Notes: generated by a model from the letters alone, not told the origin. A DNA stretch of 64,000 nucleotides from Actinoalloteichus caeruleus DSM 43889 (GCF_000429185.2 NZ_AUBJ02000001.1:2852001-2916000); one strand, 5' to 3'; shown: positions 17,141 to 27,343, counted from the first letter of the stretch. Translations and numbers: made by a program.

Positions 17141-17172
17141 CGGGCGCCCCCGGAACCTCCCGGGGGCGCCCG
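17141..17172. terminator. Strong convergent hairpin terminator
   Basis: A perfect 13-bp stem (CGGGCGCCCCCGG with its complement) closes a 6-base loop. It lies between the flotillin gene end (17035, plus) and the 3' end of the small minus-strand gene at 17192. Confidence 0.75.
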
Positions 17173-17191
17173 TCGCCGTTGTCGACGGTCC

Positions 17192-17386
17192 TCACTCCGA
17201 CGTGTCCCGCCGGGGACGCTCGGTCCGCTGCACCTCGGTCAGGGCATCGGGGTCGTCGTCGGCGGGCGGCTCCGCCTCCAGTGCCTCCTCGGCCCTCGTC
17301 GGGCGGTTCGCCTGCATCATGCTCCTGGTCTCCGCCTTCAACTCCTCGTCCCGCTTCGGTCCGTGCCGGTCACTGCCCCGTTGCAT
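17192..17386 (-). CDS. Small acidic conserved hypothetical protein
   Basis: A 64-residue, highly charged protein (RDEELKAETRSMMQANRPTRAEEALEAEPPADDDPDAL) without membrane or signal segments; probably disordered with one helix. The pattern RDEELK...RPTRAEE...PEPPADDDP recalls small unnamed actinobacterial proteins found near stress genes, but I cannot assign a function. A textbook ribosome site, AAGGAGG, ends about 7 bases before the ATG at 17386, which makes it a convincing gene despite its size. It follows the baeRF gene start region on the same strand but is transcribed ahead of nothing obvious. Confidence 0.65.
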   Translation of the reverse strand: MQRGSDRHGPKRDEELKAETRSMMQANRPTRAEEALEAEPPADDDPDALTEVQRTERPRRDTSE

Positions 17387-17446
17387 CAGTGGTCCTCCTT
17401 GTCGGGGTCGCTCACCACGTCGGTGAGCGAGACGGGCGCTGGTCGT

Positions 17447-18550
17447 TCACCGCGCCGCGTAGCGAAGCAGTCCTCCCACCTCCGTCGGTACCGTCTCGTC
17501 CTCGTCGAACAGGTGCACGTGGGCGCCGGTCAACGCCGCCGCCGCGACCAGCGCCGCGTCGGCGCGTTCGGTGGTGACCTCCTCCTCCGGCAGACCGAGC
17601 TCCTCCCGGTCCACCGCGACCTGGCTGTGCTCGGGGCCCACGTACACCCGCTGCTCCAGCCCGGTGGCCCGGAGCAGGACCGTGTCCATCCGGCCCTCGC
17701 GCAACGCGGTGAGCACGGGACGGAGGCCGGACAGCGCCCGGCCGCTCCCCCGGCCCAGCTCGGCGCGGAACTCCTCCAGGGCGTCCCGGGTGTCCTGGGC
17801 GACCTTTTCCCGCAGCAGTGCGCGGATCTCGTCCTCCAGGGCCTCGGTGTCCGTGCCCTCCGCTCGGCCGCCGACCTCGGTGCTGACGGCGCGCTGTTGG
17901 CTGTTGGGGGGCAGCGCGGCGAGGACCTCGTTCCTGGCCCGCACCTCGCCGGCGACGAGGACCAGCCCGGCGCCGCTCCGGCGCACGAGGCGGTCGATCT
18001 CCTCGGCGATCTCACCGGCGTTGCGGGCGGCGGTGTCCTCGACCCGCTGTTGGGCCCGGTGGTGCGACCACCCCAGGCCCCGCACCTTGTGCACGGGATG
18101 GGTCTCGCCCTCCACCGTGTGCTCCGCCCGCAGCGTCGCGTTGCGCTCGTAGAGCCGCAGGTCCGCGCCGATCCGGTCGACCACCGCCACCACGAGCGGG
18201 GCCCCGGGGGCGGAGTCGGCGAGCACGGGCAGCACCTGGGGCAGCGGGGACCACCGCGCGTAGGGCAACGCCGGCGGCTCACTGACCTCCTCGTCCAGCA
18301 GCACCTCGCCGTCCGCCGCCACGAGCACCCTGCCCGCGGCGCCGACCGCCGGCTGGGCGGTGCGCAGCGCCTCCTCCAACGCGTCGATCGTGGGCCTGTC
18401 GGCCAGTTGGTCCTCCAGCTCCTCCCGGGCCTCCCGCCACCGCAGTTCGATCTCCTGACGTGCGTTCTCGGTGCTCCTGGTGACGTCCAGGTACACCGAC
18501 GCGACCGGCCCCTCGGCCTGTGCCAACTCGCGAACCAGGCCTGTCTCCAT
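17447..18550 (-). CDS. Bacterial release-factor-like (baeRF/Vms1-type, Rv2629-like) protein
   Basis: A 367-residue protein of the archaeo-eukaryotic release-factor-1 superfamily in bacteria (Rv2629-like). It has an N-terminal beta-alpha domain (GPVASVYLDVTRSTENARQEIELRWREAREEL), a central domain with WSHHRAQQRVEDTAARNAGEIAEEIDRLV at about 166-195, and a C-terminal L7Ae-like fold (VLTALREGRMDTVLLR, ERADAALVAAAALTGAHVHLFDEDE). Relatives include Vms1-type peptidyl-tRNA hydrolases and the ribosome-hibernation factor Balon. A ribosome-directed stress role is therefore a fair family-level inference. No GGQ motif is visible. The ATG at 18550 has GAGGAGG upstream. Confidence 0.75.
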   Translation of the reverse strand: METGLVRELAQAEGPVASVYLDVTRSTENARQEIELRWREAREELEDQLADRPTIDALEEALRTAQPAVGAAGRVLVAADGEVLLDEEVSEPPALPYARWSPLPQVLPVLADSAPGAPLVVAVVDRIGADLRLYERNATLRAEHTVEGETHPVHKVRGLGWSHHRAQQRVEDTAARNAGEIAEEIDRLVRRSGAGLVLVAGEVRARNEVLAALPPNSQQRAVSTEVGGRAEGTDTEALEDEIRALLREKVAQDTRDALEEFRAELGRGSGRALSGLRPVLTALREGRMDTVLLRATGLEQRVYVGPEHSQVAVDREELGLPEEEVTTERADAALVAAAALTGAHVHLFDEDETVPTEVGGLLRYAAR

Positions 18551-18893
18551 GTTCACAACCTCCTCGGCGCGGGCGTCCGTTCGTCCTGCCGAGTGGGGTG
18601 GTCCGTTCGCGGTGCGACACCGCGCCGGTCCGACCCACACCCCTTTCCCGACGCCTACCCCGTCCGGCCGCCACTCACACGCCCGGTTGCCGCGCCACCG
18701 GGACACCCCGCCCCGAGGGGAGGGCCCTGAGCAGGGGAGAACCGACCGAACGGCGGTGCCGAGCCCGGCCAGCCGTCGCGGAGCGTGCCAGTTCCGCCCG
18801 CTGGGTACCCCGCTGGCGAACGGGCCGACGCGGCTGGACGGGAGGACACCACTCGTCGCGCCCGGCGGACCTGACGAACCACGAGAGGGAGAC
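18551..18893. other. Divergent intergenic region (343 bp)
   Basis: The gap between the divergent baeRF and DUF5709 genes holds no protein-like frame. I see a 7-bp inverted repeat CGCGGTG-CGA-CACCGCG at about 18608-18624, which could be a small operator. I found no convincing -35/-10 pair. Both neighbours look stress-related, so a shared stress-sigma promoter is possible but not demonstrated. Confidence 0.4.
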
Positions 18894-19376
18894 ATGATGA
18901 GCGCCAGCGCTTCGGAGGAGCCGTGGCAGGAGATCCCCGACGTCCACCAACCGGGCCCGGACAACGACGAGCCGCTGAGCGTCAGCGAGCAACTCGACGA
19001 GGACGACCTCGACGTCGACCCGCTGGAGGAGGGCGTGGAACCGCCGGAGGACTGGTCGGAGGCGAACCGCTTCGGCACGACGCCGAGTGAGCAGCGGGCC
19101 GGGGAGGGGTTGGACGCCCGGCTCAACGAGGAGGTGCCGGACGTCGAACCGGTCGACGCGCCCGACCGCGGCCGCGCGGAGACACCGGCGGAGGAGGTGG
19201 ACGAGCTCCCCCCTGACGACGAGTTCCCGGACGAGCCCGCCCAGCGGGAAGGCGTGGTGCTCCAGGGGGACGTCGTCGACGACAACGGGTTCGCCGCCGA
19301 GGACGTCACCGGACGGACCGCGCAGCGGACGGACGCCACCGAGGAGGGCGCCATCCGGGTCGAGCCCGAGGAGTAG
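18894..19376 (+). CDS. DUF5709 domain-containing acidic protein
   Basis: A 160-residue strongly acidic protein with no membrane or signal segment. The DUF5709-type sequence YSVSEQLDEDDL-like (here EPLSVSEQLDEDDLDVDPLEEGVEPPEDWSEANRFGTTPSEQRAGEGLDARL) fills residues 25-80, and a second conserved-looking patch sits near the end (DEFPDEPAQREGVVL, AEDVTGRTAQRTDATEEGAIRVE). Function is unknown; in many actinobacteria such genes lie among stress genes, as here. Ribosome site GAGAGGGAGA precedes tandem ATGs at 18894 and 18897. Confidence 0.75.
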   Translation: MMSASASEEPWQEIPDVHQPGPDNDEPLSVSEQLDEDDLDVDPLEEGVEPPEDWSEANRFGTTPSEQRAGEGLDARLNEEVPDVEPVDAPDRGRAETPAEEVDELPPDDEFPDEPAQREGVVLQGDVVDDNGFAAEDVTGRTAQRTDATEEGAIRVEPEE

Positions 19377-19538
19377 GGCCAGGCGCGCCCCGTCCCCGGG
19401 CCCCTGGTGTGGGTGTGGGCGCGCTGGGTACGAGGAAAGGACAAGTGGAGGAACGCATCGCGAGTGTCCTCCGGCGTGGCGGGCGCCCCCGGACGGGTGT
19501 GGCGCGCGATGCGGGTGAGGACCGGGAGGGAGTGGCAG

Positions 19539-20393
19539 GTGAGCCGACTCGGACAGCCAGAGCAGGAACAGGACTTCCCCGGCAGCTCGGAGGCGATGGA
19601 GCCCGGGCCGAGGGACCGCATGGCCGACTACGTGGGACGAGGCCTGCTCGCCGGGCGCAAGGCGCTGATCACCGGCGGCGACTCGGGGATCGGCCGGGCG
19701 ACCGCCGTGGCCTTCGCCAAGGAGGGCGCCGACGTGGCGGTGGCCTACCTCTCGGAACACGAGGACGCCGAGGTGACCCGCCAGCTCGTCGCCGACGAGG
19801 GACGCCGCTGCGTGCTGTTCCCCGGGGATCTGGCCGACCCGGCGCACTGCCGGGAGACCGTCGAGCAGACGGTCCAGCACCTGGGTGGCCTCGACCTGCT
19901 CGTGAACAACGTGGCCGAGCAGGAGCCGGTGGACTCCCTGGAGGAGATCTCGGACGAGGCGTGGCTGCGCACCTTCGCCACGAACATGCACAGCTACTTC
20001 CACGTCACGAAGGCGGCGCTACCGCACCTGCGTGAGGGCAGCGCGATCATCAACACCGGGTCGGTCAACGGGCTGCGGGGGAACGCGACGCTCATCGACT
20101 ACGCCGCCACCAAGGGGGCCATCCACGCCTGGACCCGGTCGATGGCCCAGTCCTTGGTCGACCGGGGCATCCGGGTGAACTGCGTGGCGCCCGGCCCGGT
20201 GTGGACGCCGCTGATCCCGGCCACGCTCGGTTCGGAGCGCACGGGATCCTTCGGGGGGCAGGTGCCGATGGGGCGACCCGCGCAGCCTGACGAGATCGCG
20301 CCGTCCTACGTGTTCTTCGCCGCCCCCGCGCTGTCCTCGTTCTACACGGGGGAGGTCCTGGCGCCGCTCGGTGGGGAGATCATGCCGAGCTGA
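19539..20393 (+). CDS. SDR-family oxidoreductase (GSP39/YghA-like)
   Basis: A 284-residue classical short-chain dehydrogenase with an N-terminal extension. The NAD(P) loop TGGDSGIG is at 45-52, an NNVAEQ variant of the NNAG motif follows, and the catalytic triad is in NTGSVNG...YAATKGA (Ser, Tyr, Lys). The extension ending in PRDRMADYVGRGLLAGRKALITGG is characteristic of the general-stress-protein-39/YghA group, whose physiological substrate is unclear. GTG at 19539 with GGAGGGA upstream is preferred to a GTG at 19407. It follows DUF5709 on the same strand. Confidence 0.85.
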   Translation: MSRLGQPEQEQDFPGSSEAMEPGPRDRMADYVGRGLLAGRKALITGGDSGIGRATAVAFAKEGADVAVAYLSEHEDAEVTRQLVADEGRRCVLFPGDLADPAHCRETVEQTVQHLGGLDLLVNNVAEQEPVDSLEEISDEAWLRTFATNMHSYFHVTKAALPHLREGSAIINTGSVNGLRGNATLIDYAATKGAIHAWTRSMAQSLVDRGIRVNCVAPGPVWTPLIPATLGSERTGSFGGQVPMGRPAQPDEIAPSYVFFAAPALSSFYTGEVLAPLGGEIMPS

Positions 20394-20406
20394 CGGGCTC
20401 CCCGGG

Positions 20407-20439
20407 CACCGGCTGGCGGCCAGCGGCCGCCAGCCGGTG
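20407..20439. terminator. Convergent hairpin terminator
   Basis: A perfect 13-bp stem (CACCGGCTGGCGG with its complement) closes a 7-base loop. It sits between the SDR stop (20393, plus) and the GDPD 3' end (20452, minus). Confidence 0.7.
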
Positions 20440-20451
20440 TGGTGTCAGGGC

Positions 20452-21407
20452 TCAGTTCCGGCCCAGCACCTCGAGCAGCACCTCGGGGTGGTCGGTGATC
20501 ACGCCGTCGACCCCGTGGGAGACGGCGGTGCGCATGTCCGCCTCGTCGTTGACGGTCCACACGTTGATCGCCATACCCAGTTCGTGGACCCGGTCGACCA
20601 ACGCGGGATCGGTGTCCCGGAAGCGGGGGTTGGCCTGCTCGGCCCACCTGCTGGCCGCGACCAGCTCGGCCTCGCTGGGACGCGAGCCGAAGAGCAGCCC
20701 CACCGGGACGACACCGAGCCGCTGGTGGAAGGCCCGCATCTGCTCGTGGTCGAAGGACTGCACGACCAGGGTGTCCCCGCGCACCGCACTCCACAGGTAG
20801 TCGGGCATCGACCGCAGCTCGCGGGCGATGTCCGCGCCCAGCCCCTCCACTCCCTCGCAGACCTTGACCTCCAGCAGCAGGCCGGTGCCCGGGTCCAGTT
20901 CGCGGACGGCCTCCCGCAGTGTGGGCACCGGCTCCCCGCGAACTCGGGCCCGAACCACGAGCCGGCGTCGAGCCTGGACAGCTCGGCCAGGGTGAGGTCG
21001 GCGACGGCGTAGGAGTCGCGGTCCGGGAAGACGTCCGCCGCGTCGGTGGTGCGGTCGAGCGTGCAGTCGTGCATGAGCACGATCTCCCCGTCGGCGGTGC
21101 GCTGGACGTCGATCTCCACGTGGTCGGCGCCGATCTCGTCGGCCGCGCGGATCGCGGCCAGGGTGTTCTCCGGTGCCGTCCCGGACGCTCCCCGGTGCGC
21201 GACGACCTCCGGGCCAGCCGTGCCGGGCACGGTCCCGCCGGGGAGGTGGGCCGGGTCGGCCGCCGCGGCCGAGGTGGGGGCGAGCAGTGCCGCGCCGACC
21301 AGCGCGGCGACCGCGACCAACCCGCCACGGCCCGCCGTCGAGCGGCGTGGCGCGGCGGAGTCCCGGTCCCGCCGGGTGTCGTCGCCTTCGGACAGCCAGT
21401 ACGCCAT
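20452..21407 (-). pseudogene. Glycerophosphodiester phosphodiesterase, frameshifted
   Basis: The two frames together make a 318-residue GDPD with an N-terminal export signal (about residues 28-50, [21 protein letters not shown]). Catalytic motifs are all present: HRG at 71-73, EID at 98-100 and the second catalytic His113 in [12 protein letters not shown]. After SWFGPEFAG (residue 158) the frame breaks and continues one frame over as [13 protein letters not shown]. Adding one G to the G4 run (CCCC on the plus strand, 20934-20937) restores the whole protein. A sequencing indel is more likely than true loss because both halves stay conserved. It would hydrolyse glycerophosphodiesters outside the cell. 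Confidence 0.8.
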
Positions 21408-21739
21408 GCGATCCCTCCAGGAGTGCGGTGGTCTCGGTGGATGGTCACCGTCCGGGGTAACCGGAAAGTGATCGCGACCCTACCGGCAGTTGACCATCGC
21501 CTCCCACCTCCAGCGGGTGCTCGCCGAGCCGGGTGGGTGCGCCCTCCCACGGGCGGCACCCGGCCGGCTGGTCCCGACGGGGACCCGGCCCCCGGCCGGG
21601 GGACCGAACTCGGCGCCGTTCGGGCGTGGTCGGGTCTGGCCGTGCCCGTCGGCGGGATCGGGCACGCCGGTCCAGGACTCGCCGGAGGGGACTCGGCGGG
21701 CGGAAGGGCGCGCCGGGCGGGAGCTCCCGCGCGGCGGTC
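21408..21739. other. Intergenic region (332 bp)
   Basis: Lies between the amidase 3' end and the GDPD start, both on the minus strand. No protein-like frame was found. Two adjacent GC hairpins (GGTCCC-GACG-GGGACC at 21570-21585 and CCCCC-GGCC-GGGGG at 21589-21602) may terminate the amidase transcript. Confidence 0.4.
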
Positions 21740-22810
21740 TCAGGCCTCGGCGACCAGGCGGCGCAACTCGTCGAAGCTCGGGAGGAAGGCATCTCCCGGG
21801 CACTGCGTCACCTTCCAGTCACGGTGACCCGAGATCACCGGCATCCCGCGCACCGCGCCGGTCACCGGGTCCGTCCAGTTCGTGGTGCCCAGCGGGTCCA
21901 ACGCGCACCAGGAGCACAGGGCGGCGAGCACCCGCACGAGGCTGTCGACGGCGTCGCGCGCGGGAGCCGAGGCGGAGAAGTCCCCGACCAGGCAGACCCC
22001 GACGTTGCCCCTGTTGTAGCTGGCGACGTGGCCCGCCGTCACCGCCAGGGGCGCGCCGAGCTGGGGGTCCCGGTCGAAGACGGGGAAGCCGTCGGTACCG
22101 GACACCCGTCCCTCGTAGATCCGGCCCTTCGGGTCGATCAACAGGTGGTAGCCGATGTCGCCCCACCCGTTGCTGACGGCGTGCAGCCGGTAGACGTGCC
22201 GGATGTCGGCGGCGTGGTCGGCGGAGGGCGCGATGGCGGTGTGGTGCACGGTGAGCACCTGCGGGCGGGTGAACTCCTGCTGCCACAGTTCCTCCCCGCC
22301 GGCGCCGAACCGCAGGCTCTCGTCCGCTCCCCACCCGGCACGGCTGACCACGCCCAGGCTCGGGCCCGCCTCCCCGGACAGCGTCAGGTCCTCGACCGGA
22401 TCGTCACGCCCCTCGACGCCACCCTCGAAGGCCAGCACCGTCGCGGCGTGGTGACCGGCGGGCAACCGCACCTCCACCGACCGGGTCGTCGGGGGCACCG
22501 CCACCAGCGTGGAGGTGCGGGGTGGCAGCTCGTCCCGCCCGTCCTCCACCACGGCCAGCTGGCGCCAGTCCCCCGAGGGGAGCGGGCGAACGGCCCCGGC
22601 GTCCGTGCCGGTCAACGGCCTGTCGAAGAGCAGGCCCACCCGGCTCGTGCCCTCGGTGAGGGGCACCCGCTGCCCGTCACCCACCCCGGCCAGGGCCGTG
22701 GGTGGTGGGGCCGCGTCCCCACCGGTGGCGCCCAGGGCACGCGGTACCCCCAGCGCCATCGCGCCCGCTCCGAGCAGCACACCGGTCAGCAGATCACGTC
22801 GTGTGGCCAT
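21740..22810 (-). CDS. Tat-exported peptidoglycan-recognition/amidase-2 protein
   Basis: A 356-residue secreted protein. The N-terminus MATRRDLLTGVLLGAGAMAL is a twin-arginine-type signal peptide, followed by a beta-rich region of about 130 residues and then a PGRP/N-acetylmuramoyl-L-alanine amidase type 2 domain (about 165-356). Zinc-ligand candidates are the His in VLTVHHTAIA, and HRDWKVTQCPGD near the C-terminus; the YHLLIDPKGRIYEGR segment is also typical. It should cleave the amide bond between MurNAc and the stem peptide, or bind peptidoglycan. A good ATG at 22810 begins exactly at the Tat motif; longer starts would spoil it. Confidence 0.88.
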   Translation of the reverse strand: MATRRDLLTGVLLGAGAMALGVPRALGATGGDAAPPPTALAGVGDGQRVPLTEGTSRVGLLFDRPLTGTDAGAVRPLPSGDWRQLAVVEDGRDELPPRTSTLVAVPPTTRSVEVRLPAGHHAATVLAFEGGVEGRDDPVEDLTLSGEAGPSLGVVSRAGWGADESLRFGAGGEELWQQEFTRPQVLTVHHTAIAPSADHAADIRHVYRLHAVSNGWGDIGYHLLIDPKGRIYEGRVSGTDGFPVFDRDPQLGAPLAVTAGHVASYNRGNVGVCLVGDFSASAPARDAVDSLVRVLAALCSWCALDPLGTTNWTDPVTGAVRGMPVISGHRDWKVTQCPGDAFLPSFDELRRLVAEA

Positions 22811-22923
22811 GACTCTCCTCAGGACGGCGTTCGTCCGGGCGAGCAGTCCCGAACCCCGGGTATCAGAGTCAACGACGAGCGGCGGGCTCCCGCAAACGCG
22901 CCACGACGGGCTTAGACACGAAA

Positions 22924-22969
22924 GAGGGATGGGACGTCGGTCCGTGTCGGACCGACGTGCCCACCCCTC
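22924..22969 (-). terminator. Hairpin terminator after aroG
   Basis: An 11-bp perfect core stem (ACGTCGGTCCG with its complement, 22934-22944 and 22948-22958) is extended by GAGGG..GGG pairing with CCC..CCCTC. It lies about 46 bases downstream of the aroG stop on the minus strand, before the amidase gene. Confidence 0.65.
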
Positions 22970-23014
22970 GCGGTGCCGCGCCGGCGTCCGCACCGCCGGC
23001 GCCAGGGCACGGGA

Positions 23015-24577
<1,563 letters not shown>

Positions 24578-24583
24578 TCAGGA

Positions 24584-25609
24584 TCAGCCGAAGAACACCT
24601 CGGCCTCGGCGTAGCGCTCCGAGGGCACCGTCTTCAGGCTCTCGGTCGCCTCAGACAGCTTCACCCTGACGATGTCGGTCCCGCGCAGCGCGACCATCAC
24701 GCCGAACTCGCCGTCGGTGGCGGCGTCCACCGCCTGGAGGCCGAACCGGGTGGCGAGCACCCGGTCGTAGGCCGTCGGGGTGCCGCCGCGCTGGACGTGG
24801 CCCAGCACGACCGCCCGGGACTCCTTACCGGTCCTGGCCGCGATCTCGTCGGCCAACCAGGTACCGACGCCGCCGAGCCGGACGTGCCCGAAGGCGTCCT
24901 TCTCGCCGGTCTGGAGCACCTCGGCGCCGCCCTCGGGCATCGCGCCCTCGGCGACCACGATGATGGGCGCGTACTCCCGCTCGAAGCGGCGCTCGACCCA
25001 GCCGACGACCTGGTCGACGTTGAACGGCTTCTCCGGCACCAGGATGACGTTGGCCCCGCCGGCGAGCCCCGAGTGCAGGGCGATCCACCCGGCGTGCCGG
25101 CCCATCACCTCGACGACGAGCGCCCGGTGGTGGGACTCGGCCGTGGTGCGGAGCCGGTCGATCGCCTCGGTCGCGATGTGCACGGCGGTGTCGAAACCGA
25201 AGGTGTAATCCGTGGCGTTCAGGTCGTTGTCGATCGTCTTCGGCACGCCGACCACGCCCACACCGTCGTCGGTGAGCTTCTTGGCGACCCCGAGGGTGTC
25301 CTCGCCCCCGATGGCGATCAACGCGTCCACCCCCTCCTCGGCCAGGGTGCGCTTGATCGCCTCGACGCCGCCGTCGACCTTGTAGGGGTTGGTCCTGGAC
25401 GACCCGAGGATGGTGCCGCCCCTCGTGAGGATGTCCTCGACCTCGTCCAGCCCGAGCGGTTTGGTCAGCCCCTCGATCGGACCCTTCCACCCGTTGCGGA
25501 AGCCCACGAAGTCGTGCCCGTGGACCTCGACGCCCTTGCGGACGACGGCCCGGATGACCGCGTTCAGGCCCGGACAGTCGCCGCCTCCGGTGAGCACCCC
25601 GATGCGCAT
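24584..25609 (-). CDS. 6-phosphofructokinase, pyrophosphate-dependent type by signature
   Basis: A 341-residue group III phosphofructokinase (GGGDCPGLNAVIR at 8-20, PKTIDND at 123-129, MGRHAGW). It phosphorylates fructose 6-phosphate in glycolysis. In this family the residue at 104 and at 124 decides the phosphoryl donor. Here the motif is GGEDT with Asp104 and Lys124, the pair found in pyrophosphate-using enzymes such as that of Amycolatopsis methanolica. ATP-type actinobacterial enzymes have Gly104 (GGEGT). So PPi use, and reversibility, is predicted. ATG 25609 fits the family N-terminus MRIGVLTGGGD. Confidence 0.9.
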   Translation of the reverse strand: MRIGVLTGGGDCPGLNAVIRAVVRKGVEVHGHDFVGFRNGWKGPIEGLTKPLGLDEVEDILTRGGTILGSSRTNPYKVDGGVEAIKRTLAEEGVDALIAIGGEDTLGVAKKLTDDGVGVVGVPKTIDNDLNATDYTFGFDTAVHIATEAIDRLRTTAESHHRALVVEVMGRHAGWIALHSGLAGGANVILVPEKPFNVDQVVGWVERRFEREYAPIIVVAEGAMPEGGAEVLQTGEKDAFGHVRLGGVGTWLADEIAARTGKESRAVVLGHVQRGGTPTAYDRVLATRFGLQAVDAATDGEFGVMVALRGTDIVRVKLSEATESLKTVPSERYAEAEVFFG

Positions 25610-25937
25610 TTGCTCGACTCGCCTCCCTTGAAGACCCGGCGACGGGCCCGCCCGGTCTCCTGCTCGAACGCCCGTCGCCGGAAGCTGTGCGGCCACGCTG
25701 CTACCGCGTGGCTGACATCACTACGGGAGAGAGACTGCCATGCGCTGGATCGGTGCAGCAACGGGGCTTGGGGATCTTCCCGGTCCCCGCCGACGTCCTC
25801 GGGGCCCACCGGGGCCGCAACGGGGACACCGCCCGCTCCCGGGCGGCGAGCCGGGACGCCCGCCTCCCAGGGCGGGGACGGCGGTGTCGGGCGGTGCCTG
25901 GTCGGTTTCGGACCGTCAGGGGTGGGCCGGGGCTCGG
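25610..25937. other. Intergenic region (328 bp)
   Basis: Between the phosphofructokinase start and the 3' end of the exoribonuclease gene, both on the minus strand. All long frames through it are arginine/proline-rich and not protein-like. I see no clear hairpin or promoter; it presumably holds the pfk promoter and 5' region. Confidence 0.4.
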
Positions 25938-26453
25938 TCAGCTCGCGCGGCGGCCCACGAACGAACGCCACCGCTCGTCGATGACCCGCCACCGCTCCCG
26001 GTTGTGCCGGGCGTCGGCGAGGGCGTCGTGCGCGTCGTCCGGGGGTGCGGGCAGCCGGGGACGGCCGACGTCCTCCCACCGCTGCCGCAGGTCCCTCGTG
26101 AAACGGGGGAGCTGAGGGGGCAGGGCCGGCATCGCACCCCAGAGCTGGGCGAGGACGACGTGGTCGTAGGCCGCGTACCAGGCCCACAGCTCCACCTCAC
26201 CCGGCCCGGACTCCGGGCCGGTCAGGAACTCCAGCAGCTCGGCCCGGATGCGGGAGCGGTCGCGCCACACCGGGCTGGCGGGAGGCGGCAGCTTCGACAG
26301 GACGTTGTTCCGGACCCAGGTACCGGCCCGTCCTGGGTCGAACTCGGTGGAGACGGCGTAGAACTCACGACCGTTCTCATCGACCACCCCGATCGACACC
26401 AGGTCGATGGTGACCCCGTCCTCGATGAACTCGCAGTCGTAGAAGTACCGCAC
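25938..26453 (-). CDS. 3'-to-5' exoribonuclease (Rv2179c-like, DEDD family)
   Basis: A 171-residue single-domain RNase T/DEDD-type exonuclease. Acidic catalytic residues are visible as Asp6 and Glu8 (YDCEF), the Asp of WYAAYDHVVL in the middle, and HDALADARHN near residue 141, which supplies the last His/Asp pair. The related M. tuberculosis Rv2179c is a dimeric exoribonuclease that trims 3' overhangs, and gene order agrees. TAGGGT lies 6 bases before the GTG start, suggesting a leaderless mRNA. Confidence 0.88.
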   Translation of the reverse strand: MRYFYDCEFIEDGVTIDLVSIGVVDENGREFYAVSTEFDPGRAGTWVRNNVLSKLPPPASPVWRDRSRIRAELLEFLTGPESGPGEVELWAWYAAYDHVVLAQLWGAMPALPPQLPRFTRDLRQRWEDVGRPRLPAPPDDAHDALADARHNRERWRVIDERWRSFVGRRAS

Positions 26454-26593
26454 CCGCCCACCCTAGGCGGGCCCTTACCCGATCGGGGCGAGGGGGCGGA
26501 GACGCCCGGGCCCCCTCGAACGCCGGGTTCGGGGTCCACCCCGAGGCGTGGAGGGGGCCGGGGACGTCCGCCCGCGCACCAGCGGCGGGCTGG

Positions 26594-27343
26594 TCAGCTC
26601 GCCTTCGACTGGGGGAGCCTGTCGACCTCGGTCGCGGGGACGCGGGGCGGAACCGGGAGCGTGCCGCTGGCCAGCTCCTCCTTCGCCTTGGTCGCGTAGA
26701 TGTCCACGTACTCCTGCCCCGACAGCTCCATGAGCGCGTACATGATCTCGTCGGTGATGGCCCGTTCGACGAACCGGTCACCCGCCAGTCCGTCGTACCG
26801 GGAGAAGTCGAGGGGCTTCCCGACCTTGATGCGGATCGGGTGCGGCCGCCACATCTTGGAGCCGATGGGGTTGGCCTTGTCGGTGCCGAAGACCACGACC
26901 GGGATGACCGGGACCTTCGCCTCCAACGCCATCCTGGCCACACCGGTCTTGCCCTTGTACAGGCGCCCGTCGGGTGACCGGGTGCCCTCCGGGTAGACCC
27001 CGAGCAACTTCCCCTCGTTGAGCAGGCGCACCGCGGTGTCCAGGGCCGCCTGCGCGGCCGAACCACCGGAACGGTCGACGGGCACCTGGCCGACTCCGGT
27101 GAAGAACACCTTCTTCAGCCACCCCTTGACGCCCTTCCCCGTGAAGTACTCCCGCTTGGCGAGGAAGGTGACCCGTCTCGGTACCCGGAGGGGCATGAAG
27201 AAGGAGTCGGCCACCGCGACGTGGTTGCCGGCCAGGATGGCGCCGCCGGTGCGGGGGATGTTCTCCGCGCCCTCGATGCGCGGCCAGAAGAACAACCGCA
27301 TCAGCGGGCCCATGAAGATATTCTTCATCAGCCAGTACATCAC
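26594..27343 (-). CDS. 1-acylglycerol-3-phosphate O-acyltransferase family (PlsC-like)
   Basis: A 249-residue PlsC-type acyltransferase. The catalytic NHxxxxD is N40-H41-VAVA-D46; the glycerol-phosphate-binding block is YPEGTRSPDG around 117-126; the PVIPVVVFGTDKA strand follows. It probably acylates lysophosphatidic acid or a related acceptor at the inner membrane, in line with Rv2182c of mycobacteria at this locus. A GGGAGG ribosome site sits 11 bases before GTG 27343; ATG 27340 is the alternative. A Lys-rich basic patch (KREYFTGKGVKGWLKK) suits membrane-surface binding. Confidence 0.88.
   Translation of the reverse strand: MMYWLMKNIFMGPLMRLFFWPRIEGAENIPRTGGAILAGNHVAVADSFFMPLRVPRRVTFLAKREYFTGKGVKGWLKKVFFTGVGQVPVDRSGGSAAQAALDTAVRLLNEGKLLGVYPEGTRSPDGRLYKGKTGVARMALEAKVPVIPVVVFGTDKANPIGSKMWRPHPIRIKVGKPLDFSRYDGLAGDRFVERAITDEIMYALMELSGQEYVDIYATKAKEELASGTLPVPPRVPATEVDRLPQSKAS

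Noticed and set aside
18551-19440. SigB-type GGGTA promoters near 18803, 18655 and 19426
   Set aside because: No GTTT-type -35 at the correct distance for any of them.
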